Source: Nitrosomonas eutropha
GTDB taxonomy: Bacteria; Pseudomonadota; Gammaproteobacteria; Burkholderiales; Nitrosomonadaceae
Assembly (NCBI GenBank): GCA_014584635.1
Contig: JACTML010000157.1
Span: forward strand, 1-13,824
Direction: 5' to 3'
Length of the DNA: 13,824 bases
Position numbers and translations under genes: made by a program. Each line of letters starts with the position of its first letter. Position 1 is the stretch's first letter. The notes below the pieces were generated by a model that was given only the letters and a program-made list of their open reading frames with translations, ran no database searches and had not been told where the DNA came from. Shown here piece after piece: positions 8,280-13,824 of this stretch.

Positions 8280-9011
8280 TTAAATGTTCAAAGTATACTG
8301 TTTGAGCATGGTATCGAGCTGTTGTAAACGTTCCGGTGTGCCAATGTCCAGCCATATTCCCGGGTAACGTGAGCCGCTGGCTTTTCCGGCAGCAATTGCC
8401 TGGCGCAGCAGGGGAGCGAGTTTTACCGCCTGATCAGGCGGGATGTTTTCAAAAAGTGCCGGATGATAAACGCCAATGCCGCTGAAGGTAAGTTTTTGAC
8501 AACCGGTAGTGACTGACTCAGTCAGCCGGCCGGTGTTGCTGTTCAGGAAAAAATCTCCTTCCGGATGATGAGGCGGATTCTCCACCAAAATCAGATGGGC
8601 CAGCGTGTGTCCGGAATTCGATTGCATCTGCTGCAGAATGGGGTGCAGGGTGGAGCAGTCCATATCGCAGAAAATATCGGCATTGATGACGGCAAATGGC
8701 TGCGTTCGGCTGGAATCAGTAAGTAGCGGCAATGCGTTGGCAATGCCGCCAGCGGTTTCCAGTACAAGGGTTTCTGGTGAGTAGTGAATGCGCAGACCGT
8801 AACGGCTGCCATCCTGCAGTGCTGCTTCAATCATATGGCCAAGATAGGCATGGTTGATGACGACATCAGCGAAACCGGCATGCGCCAGTTTTTCCAGGTG
8901 ATATTCAATCAGCATTTTGCCGCCAGCTTGCAGCAATGGTTTGGGGCGGGTATCGGTAAGTGGCCGCATGCGCGTTCCCTTGCCGGCAGCCAGAATCATG
9001 ACTTTGAACAT
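8280..9011 (-). CDS. murU: N-acetylmuramate alpha-1-phosphate uridylyltransferase
   Basis: Nucleotidyltransferase that makes UDP-MurNAc from MurNAc-1-phosphate and UTP, the second step of the AmgK-MurU peptidoglycan recycling route that bypasses de novo synthesis. The N-terminal signature VMILAAGKGTRMRPLTD is at 4-20, with KPLL next. The metal-binding Asp region is VINADIFCDMDC. LTFSGIGVYHP and the C-terminal GIWLDIGTPERL match the MurU pattern known from Pseudomonas. I chose the ATG at 9011 (243 residues) because it places the N-terminus as in MurU (MxxMILAAGKG). An upstream TTG at 9026, abutting the amgK stop, would add five residues without support. It lies 15 bp downstream of amgK. It resembles glucose-1-phosphate thymidylyltransferases too, but its neighbour settles the call. 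Confidence 0.92.
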   Translation of the reverse strand: MFKVMILAAGKGTRMRPLTDTRPKPLLQAGGKMLIEYHLEKLAHAGFADVVINHAYLGHMIEAALQDGSRYGLRIHYSPETLVLETAGGIANALPLLTDSSRTQPFAVINADIFCDMDCSTLHPILQQMQSNSGHTLAHLILVENPPHHPEGDFFLNSNTGRLTESVTTGCQKLTFSGIGVYHPALFENIPPDQAVKLAPLLRQAIAAGKASGSRYPGIWLDIGTPERLQQLDTMLKQYTLNI

Positions 9012-9026
9012 TCGTGATGGGTTCAA

Positions 9027-10025
9027 TCAGAAGGTATAGCCGGTTTCAGGTTGCCTGCCTTCCAACAGATCCAGTATCTGCTTCAGCGGATGAAGTTCGT
9101 GGTAGCGTTCGCAGGTTTTTTGCAGATAGCGCATGACAGCAGGCATGTCTTGCAGGTAGGTTGGTTTGTTATCGCGGTAGCAGAGCCGGGCAAAGATGCC
9201 CAGTACCTTGAGATGACGCTGTACCCCCATCCATTCAAAATCCCGGTAAAAAACGGAGAAATCAGTGGTGACCGGTAGTCCGGCACGGCGTGCTTTTTCC
9301 CAGTAACGGATCGTCCAGTCCAGTATTTGCGCTTCTTCCCATTGAATATAAGCATCCTTGAGCAACGATACCAGATCATAGGTGATAGGACCGAAAACAG
9401 CGTCCTGAAAATCAATGATACCCGGATTGGGTGATACCACCATCAGGTTGCGACTGTGGTAATCCCGGTGCACGAATACCTGTGGTTGTGCGAGGGTGTT
9501 GTTGAGGATCTGGTCAAAAGCTGTTGTGAGTGTATTTTTCTGATTATCAGTAAGCGTAATGTGCAAATGATGTGCTACGTACCAGTCAGGGAAAAGCGCC
9601 AGTTCACGGGACAGCAGTATCCGATCGTATTCGGGAAATATATTTTTCTGGCTGGTACACTGGATTTTGATCAATGCATCAATGGCATCCAGATAAAGAG
9701 GATCGGCGTTTTCTGGTGCGGTGGTCAGTGCCTGCAAATAGGTAGTGGTTCCCAGATCAGATAACAACAAGAAACCTTGATCGAGGTCTTGCGCGATAAT
9801 GTCCGGTACATGAATGGACGCACGCGCAAATACACTGGCGGCGTGTAGGAAGGGGCGGCAGTCTTCCTGTTGCGGCGGGGCATCCATCGCAATCAGGGTT
9901 TGTCCGGGAAACGTGATACGAAAATAACGGCGAAAGCTGGCATCCGTCGAGGCGGGAGCCAGTGTGAAAGGCTGATCAGGGTAAATAGCTTGCAGCCAGT
10001 GTTCCAGCAATTGTAGACGATCCAT
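9027..10025 (-). CDS. amgK: N-acetylmuramate/N-acetylglucosamine anomeric kinase
   Basis: Aminoglycoside phosphotransferase-fold kinase that phosphorylates the anomeric carbon of MurNAc (and GlcNAc), feeding MurU. 332 residues. Seen: an N-terminal kinase lobe with STDASFRRYFRI at 26-37, LLLSDLGTTTYL at 86-97, the catalytic loop FVHRDYHSRNLM at 184-195 and the metal-binding IDFQDAVFGP at 204-213, followed by YDLVSLLKDAY. This motif set with a downstream nucleotidyltransferase is the standard amgK-murU pair. No transporter or NagZ gene is in the window. The ATG at 10025 fits the family start (MDRLQLLEHWL); its ribosome site is weak. It is divergent from ubiK across a 153-bp gap that must hold promoters for both, though none is obvious. 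Confidence 0.93.
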   Translation of the reverse strand: MDRLQLLEHWLQAIYPDQPFTLAPASTDASFRRYFRITFPGQTLIAMDAPPQQEDCRPFLHAASVFARASIHVPDIIAQDLDQGFLLLSDLGTTTYLQALTTAPENADPLYLDAIDALIKIQCTSQKNIFPEYDRILLSRELALFPDWYVAHHLHITLTDNQKNTLTTAFDQILNNTLAQPQVFVHRDYHSRNLMVVSPNPGIIDFQDAVFGPITYDLVSLLKDAYIQWEEAQILDWTIRYWEKARRAGLPVTTDFSVFYRDFEWMGVQRHLKVLGIFARLCYRDNKPTYLQDMPAVMRYLQKTCERYHELHPLKQILDLLEGRQPETGYTF

Positions 10026-10167
10026 TGAGGCTAGTTAAGGTCAGGTTGGTTGAGGCAGGTATGCAGCCTTGTTGCGGGCAGGACAAAAGCTGCTGATTGA
10101 GTTTGCCTGTTGATTAAAAATATGAGATTTTATCCCGGAAGCCGATCGCAAAACTTTGAAATTTAAT

Positions 10168-10173
10168 GGAGAG
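10168..10173 (+). promoter_or_regulatory. Ribosome binding site of ubiK
   Basis: GGAGAG ends five bases before the ATG at 10179. It decides the start over any internal Met codon. Confidence 0.7.
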
Positions 10174-10178
10174 AGAAA

Positions 10179-10481
10179 ATGTTGAATAAGAACGTACTGG
10201 ATGAAATCGGCAGCAAAGTGAATGAAATTCTGGCAGGCAGCCCGGCTAAGGATATTGAGAAAAATATACATGCCATGTTGATGGGTATTTTTTCCAGAAT
10301 GGATTTGGTTACGCGAGAAGAATTTGATGTGCAACAGGAAGTAATTAAGCGCACGCGCATCCGGCTTGTCGAGCTGGAAGAGAAAGTGAGCAAGCTGGAG
10401 CAGCTGACCCGTCCGTCAACAGTGGTTGAAGGCACTGTAGAAGACGTGATGGATACTTCTGATGCTGCCAATAACGGATAG
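10179..10481 (+). CDS. ubiK: UbiK-family ubiquinone biosynthesis accessory factor (BMFP domain)
   Basis: A 100-residue member of the UbiK/YqiC family (formerly the BMFP membrane-fusogenic or DUF526 family). In enterobacteria UbiK helps the aerobic ubiquinone pathway, working with UbiJ in the Ubi complex. The N-terminal amphipathic helix (residues 1-40, including LDEIGSKVNEIL and the membrane-active MGIFSRMDLVTREEFD) leads to a trimerising coiled coil at about 47-76 (VIKRTRIRLVELEEKVSKLEQ region). The last 20 residues are polar and disordered-looking. The close spacing to comM downstream (58 bp, same strand) fits common proteobacterial gene orders. Family call is firm; the exact role here is by homology. 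Confidence 0.9.
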   Translation: MLNKNVLDEIGSKVNEILAGSPAKDIEKNIHAMLMGIFSRMDLVTREEFDVQQEVIKRTRIRLVELEEKVSKLEQLTRPSTVVEGTVEDVMDTSDAANNG

Positions 10482-10539
10482 TGTCAGAATTCATCCTGTG
10501 TTTCTGCCAGCAAGGTATGTAGTGTGATTATCCTGCGGT

Positions 10540-12039
10540 ATGTCGCTGGCTATTCTGTATAGCCGCGCGTTGTGCGGTGTGAACGCCCCGCTGGTGACCG
10601 TAGAAGTGCATCTTGCCAACGGCTTGCCCAAATTTACCATAGTCGGGCTTCCGGAGACGGAAGTCCGAGAGAGTAAAGACCGGGTGCGTGCTGCGCTGCA
10701 GAATGGTCGTTTCAAGTTCCCTGCCCGGCGCATCACGGTGAATCTCGCGCCGGCTGATTTACCCAAGGAGAGCGGACGGTTTGATTTGCCCATTGCACTG
10801 GGTATCCTGGCAGCAACCGGACAAATTCCCGCGAATAAGCTCGATCAATACGAATGGGCGGGAGAATTGTCTCTTGATGGCCGTTTGCGTCCGGTTCGCG
10901 GCGCGCTGGCGATGACTTACAGTGCTGCGCGTTCAGGGCGAAGTTTCGTTCTGCCTGAGCAGAATGCCGGTGAAGCAGCGCTGGTTAAGGAGGCGACTAT
11001 CTATCCTGCTGCTTCGTTGTTGCAGCTATGTGCGTATTTGACCGGGCAGGCGCAGTGGCAACCTTATCGCGGCGAACCGGCAAAGGTCGAATCAAATAGC
11101 TATCCAGATATGGGCGATGTCAAGGGGCAGATGCAAACTAAACGGGCATTGGAGATTGCTGCTGCAGGTGGGCACAGTGTGTTGATGATTGGCCCGCCGG
11201 GGACAGGGAAAACTATGCTGGCTAAACGGATTCCGGGAATTTTGCCCCCCATGACTGAACAGGAGGCGCTGGAATCAGCAGCTGTTCAATCGCTGGGGAG
11301 TGGCAATTTTGATCTGGCGAACTGGAAACACAGACCGTTTCGATCACCCCACCATACAGCCTCAGCAGTGGCATTGGTGGGCGGCGGCAGTATTCCACGT
11401 CCGGGCGAAATTTCATTGGCCATGCATGGAATTCTGTTTCTTGACGAGTTGCCGGAATTTGATCGGCGGGTACTGGAAGTGCTGCGTGAACCGCTTGAGT
11501 CCGGCCATATTACTATTTCACGTGCTGCACGCCGGGCAGATTTTCCCGCCCGGTTTCAGCTTGTCGCTGCAATGAATCCGTGTCCATGCGGGTATCTTGG
11601 GCATTACACCAACAAATGTCGTTGTACGCCTGATCAGGTAGCACGTTATCGTGGCAAAATTTCTGGCCCGCTGCTGGATCGCATAGATATTCAGGTTGAA
11701 GTGCCCGCTTTGCCGAAAGAAGATATGTTTCGCTTGGAGCTGGCTGAATCAAGTGCTGCTATCCGGAGGCGAACAACCGCTGCCCGACAGTATCAGTTAA
11801 ATCGCCAGAACACATCCAATGCAGAATTGGGCGTGCAGGAAATCGAGAAATACTGTGCGTTGAATGCCGGGGGTAAACGTATACTGGAAAAGGCTATGAC
11901 GCATCTGAATATCTCGGCGCGGGCGTATCACAGAATATTGAAACTGGCGAGAACCATTGCAGATTTATCGGGGAGTGAATCAATATCGGAAAAGCATGTG
12001 GCAGAAGCTGTTCAGTATCGCCGTATGGGCATGAACTGA
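10540..12039 (+). CDS. comM: ComM/YifB-family Mg chelatase-like AAA+ ATPase
   Basis: Member of the ComM (YifB) family of hexameric AAA+ DNA helicases. In Vibrio and Acinetobacter ComM drives branch migration during natural transformation, but the gene is widespread in bacteria. 499 residues. Residues 1-165 form the Lon-protease-like N-terminal domain (VGLPETEVRESKDRVRAAL at 35-53). The Mg-chelatase ATPase domain has Walker A GPPGTGKT at 218-225, Walker B GILFLDELPEF at 297-307, the conserved NPCPCGYLGH at 346-355 and a CxC pair at 360-362. The C-terminal helical domain ends with ISARAYHRILKLARTIADL at about 458-476. The ATG at 10540 gives the standard family N-terminus (MSLAILYSRAL). No competence genes are nearby, so natural competence cannot be claimed. 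Confidence 0.96.
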   Translation: MSLAILYSRALCGVNAPLVTVEVHLANGLPKFTIVGLPETEVRESKDRVRAALQNGRFKFPARRITVNLAPADLPKESGRFDLPIALGILAATGQIPANKLDQYEWAGELSLDGRLRPVRGALAMTYSAARSGRSFVLPEQNAGEAALVKEATIYPAASLLQLCAYLTGQAQWQPYRGEPAKVESNSYPDMGDVKGQMQTKRALEIAAAGGHSVLMIGPPGTGKTMLAKRIPGILPPMTEQEALESAAVQSLGSGNFDLANWKHRPFRSPHHTASAVALVGGGSIPRPGEISLAMHGILFLDELPEFDRRVLEVLREPLESGHITISRAARRADFPARFQLVAAMNPCPCGYLGHYTNKCRCTPDQVARYRGKISGPLLDRIDIQVEVPALPKEDMFRLELAESSAAIRRRTTAARQYQLNRQNTSNAELGVQEIEKYCALNAGGKRILEKAMTHLNISARAYHRILKLARTIADLSGSESISEKHVAEAVQYRRMGMN

Positions 12040-12046
12040 TTGCGTC

Positions 12047-12253
12047 AGGAAGCCTCTGCAAAACTATCTGCGTTGTTATATCCGCGTTAAAAGCCGGCTC
12101 AAAATACTCATTTATTACGTATAAATTCCGCTTTTTACTCGACGCCAGCGCCTCGTCCCACGGGTCAGCCTTACGGCTGTTCGCTGCGCTTTGCTTGCGT
12201 CGCCGGTTTTTGCCTTGAACTGACTGCCTCACTAACATTTTGCGGAGATTCCT
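12047..12253. repeat. Structured intergenic element with imperfect terminal inverted repeats (MITE-like)
   Basis: Fills almost the whole 226-bp gap between the convergent comM and dnaB genes. The left end AGGAAGCCTCTGCAAAA (12047-12063) matches the reverse complement of the right end (12238-12253, AGGAATCTCCGCAAAA) at 14 of 17 aligned positions with one gap. Inside are nested palindromes: ATTTAT-TACGT-ATAAAT at 12110-12126, an outer AAAAG.CGG/CCG.CTTTT arm around it, and CAGCC-TTAC-GGCTG at 12166-12179. There is no credible coding capacity. The ends resemble those I associate with some IS5-type elements, so this may be a small non-autonomous element or a dispersed repeat. No matching target duplication was seen. 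It may also serve as the terminator for both genes. Confidence 0.5.
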
Positions 12254-12265
12254 TAGCAAGTGGAA

Positions 12266-13663
12266 TCAGTAGTAATCAGGAGTGCGTGCATAGTTTTCAA
12301 ACCGGGTATATTCCCCTAGGAAGGTTAAATCAACCTTTCCGATAGGTCCGTTACGTTGTTTGCCGATGATAATTTCAGCGATTCCCTTGTCTTGAGTATC
12401 GGGGTTGTAAACTTCATCCCGATAAATAAACAAAATAACATCGGCATCCTGTTCAATAGCACCTGATTCGCGCAAATCAGACATGATCGGACGCTTGTTG
12501 GGGCGCTGTTCGAGGCCACGATTCAACTGCGACAAAGCGATAACGGGAACCTGTAATTCTTTTGCCAGTGCTTTCAGGGAGCGCGAGATTTCTGAAATTT
12601 CAGCAGCACGGTTTTCACTGTTGGGCGAAGTGGATGACATGAGTTGCAGGTAGTCAATAATGATCAGCCCCAGTCCTTCGTGCTGACGATACAGCCGTCG
12701 TGCGCGAGCACGCAGCTCCAGAGAATTCAAGGCAGCTGTCTCATCAATAAATATGGGTGCATCATTTAATTTGCCCAGTGCGTGAGTTAGACGTGGCCAG
12801 TCATCATCGTCTAACTGGCCGGTACGCACTTTGTGTTGATCCAGACGCCCGATTGAACCCAGCATACGCATGGCGAGCTGTGCCCCCCCCATTTCCATGC
12901 TGAATACGGCGACGGGTTTGCCGACTTCCAGTGCGACATGCTCCCCAATGTTAAGCGCAAATGCAGTTTTTCCCATGGATGGGCGCCCGGCAACAATAAT
13001 CAGATCGCCGGCCTGAAAACCAGAGGTTTTTTGATCAAGGTCGTTGAAGCCGGATGGAATTCCGGTGATGTCGCTGGGATTGCTCCGGTTATAGAGTATT
13101 TCAATTCGTTCAACCACTTGCTTGAGCAGTGGCTGGATATCAACAAACCCCTGTTTGCCGTGTGCACTTTGTTCAGCAATTTCGAATATCCTGCTTTCTG
13201 CTTCATCCAGCAGATCTTCAGCAGAACGCCCTGCCGGGTTATAAGCTGAATCCGTTATCTGCGTGCTGATTTGTGCCAGTTTGCGCATAATTGAGCGTTC
13301 TCGCACAATTTCCGCGTAACGACGAATGTTGGCAGCAGACGGAGTATTCTGTGCGATGGCACCGATATAGGCCAATCCACCGACATCTTGCAATTGAGCC
13401 GCATTTTCAAGGGATTCTGCGACAGTGATTACATCCGCCGGTTTATTCTGCTCGATCAGGCGACAGATATGCTTGTAAATAAGCTGGTGATCCTGACGAT
13501 AAAAGTCACTCTCGGTAATTGTATCCGCTATTTTGTCCCATGCCTGGTTATCCAGCATGAGTCCGCCCAGGACAGATTGTTCAGCTTCAATAGAGTGCGG
13601 AGGAAGCTTGTAAATGCTGTCATCAGCAAGGTTCTGGATGAAATTGGTGGTGGATTGGTTCAT
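12266..13663 (-). CDS. dnaB: Replicative DNA helicase
   Basis: Hexameric 5'-3' helicase that unwinds DNA at the replication fork and recruits primase. 465 residues, normal length and without an intein. The N-terminal domain starts at SIEAEQSVLGGLMLD (24-38). The RecA-like domain has Walker A GRPSMGKT at 226-233, Walker B LGLIIIDYLQLM at 331-342, the SQLNRGLEQRPNKRP region at 378-392 and the arginine-finger/C-terminal motif IIGKQRNGP at 432-440. The ATG at 13663 is preceded by GAGGG at suitable spacing. A run of eight C on the plus strand (12883-12890) encodes Gly-Gly (259-260) and is in frame. In many proteobacteria dnaB follows rpsR-rplI; those genes are not in the 161 bp seen upstream. Confidence 0.98.
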   Translation of the reverse strand: MNQSTTNFIQNLADDSIYKLPPHSIEAEQSVLGGLMLDNQAWDKIADTITESDFYRQDHQLIYKHICRLIEQNKPADVITVAESLENAAQLQDVGGLAYIGAIAQNTPSAANIRRYAEIVRERSIMRKLAQISTQITDSAYNPAGRSAEDLLDEAESRIFEIAEQSAHGKQGFVDIQPLLKQVVERIEILYNRSNPSDITGIPSGFNDLDQKTSGFQAGDLIIVAGRPSMGKTAFALNIGEHVALEVGKPVAVFSMEMGGAQLAMRMLGSIGRLDQHKVRTGQLDDDDWPRLTHALGKLNDAPIFIDETAALNSLELRARARRLYRQHEGLGLIIIDYLQLMSSTSPNSENRAAEISEISRSLKALAKELQVPVIALSQLNRGLEQRPNKRPIMSDLRESGAIEQDADVILFIYRDEVYNPDTQDKGIAEIIIGKQRNGPIGKVDLTFLGEYTRFENYARTPDYY

Positions 13664-13724
13664 ATGCCCTCATGATAGCTTATGACCGGAATCAGCGTGA
13701 TCATATCGGATCAGTAGTGTCCGG

Positions 13725-13823
13725 TTAACTTGCAAATATCCGAGCCAAGAACGAGTATTGACGCGGTTTATAGAGAGATTTATTTTGGTGCCGATTTGAA
13801 ATCAGTTTACCCATACTCCGGTT
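13725..13823. other. Open edge upstream of dnaB: possible gene end or mobile-element terminus
   Basis: From 13718 to the window end the plus strand is open (in the frame of 13730 TTG) for over 30 codons. The minus strand is open from 13823 to a TAA at 13727-13725 (ending KPRQYSFLARIFAS). Either could be a partial gene cut by the window; neither peptide is recognised. AGTGTCCGGTTAAC at 13716-13729 looks like the kind of sequence found at insertion-sequence ends, but I cannot name an element. An inverted repeat TGATC-N6-GATCA lies next to it at 13698-13713. The dnaB promoter should also be in this stretch; no clear one was seen. Confidence 0.25.
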
Positions 13824-13824
13824 C

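Noticed and set aside
9011..9026. TTG start for murU at 9026, directly after the amgK stop
   Set aside because: The ATG at 9011 reproduces the known MurU N-terminus; the five extra residues (from TTG) match nothing conserved.
10163..10471. 102-aa minus-strand ORF opposite ubiK
   Set aside because: Low-complexity Ser/Thr-rich shadow of the well-supported UbiK coding sequence.
11894..12259. 121-aa minus-strand ORF spanning the comM 3' end and the intergenic element
   Set aside because: It is antisense to the real comM C-terminus, its start lies in the inverted-repeat element, and it has no ribosome site. Such ORFs arise commonly from intergenic repeats.
12883..12890. Run of eight C (G8 on the coding strand) inside dnaB, a possible second phase-variable tract
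   Set aside because: It encodes Gly-Gly in frame in an intact, essential helicase. OFF states would be lethal, so it is a chance homopolymer or a sequencing-error risk, not a switch.

Overview
The window looks like chromosomal DNA of a betaproteobacterium with moderate GC. A Nitrosomonas-like ammonia oxidiser is my best guess, but that is inference from protein flavour and gene neighbourhoods (ubiK-comM next to dnaB, amgK-murU, nudJ-type Nudix hydrolase, Rof). No marker in the window fixes the genus.

Layout. Positions 1-4794 carry, all on the minus strand: a helical protein of unknown function, serS (seryl-tRNA synthetase), apt (adenine phosphoribosyltransferase), a YbhB/PEBP-type protein, a secreted His/Met/Cys-rich membrane-anchored protein of unknown function, and a NudJ-like Nudix hydrolase. 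A family 2 glycosyltransferase follows on the plus strand (4946-5671). It converges on rof (5800-6069, minus), separated by a perfect 9-bp hairpin. From 10025 down to 5800 runs a minus-strand block: amgK, murU, a membrane O-acyltransferase/SGNH gene, then rof. At 10179 the strand flips to ubiK and comM (plus), which converge on dnaB (minus). A roughly 200-bp structured, inverted-repeat-bounded intergenic element lies between comM and dnaB. The last 100 bases are open on both strands and may be the edge of another gene or a mobile element.

The most interesting locus is 6129-8238. It encodes an OafA/YrhL-type acyltransferase fused to a periplasmic SGNH esterase-like domain, the kind of enzyme that O-acylates lipopolysaccharide or other surface glycans. 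The reading frame is broken exactly inside a pure tetranucleotide tract, seven ATTC units on the coding strand. With 6 or 9 units the two halves join into one protein (701 aa at 6 units). With 7 (as here) or 8 units translation stops at or just after the tract. This is the architecture of a phase-variable contingency gene caught in the OFF state.

The genes do not form one pathway. AmgK and MurU act in sequence in peptidoglycan sugar recycling. UbiK (ubiquinone synthesis), ComM (DNA branch migration in transformation) and DnaB (replication) are housekeeping. rof encodes a Rho inhibitor and lies directly downstream of the switchable gene, so an OFF-state transcript, untranslated over about 1.4 kb, could affect rof expression by Rho-dependent polarity. 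That link is speculative but testable.
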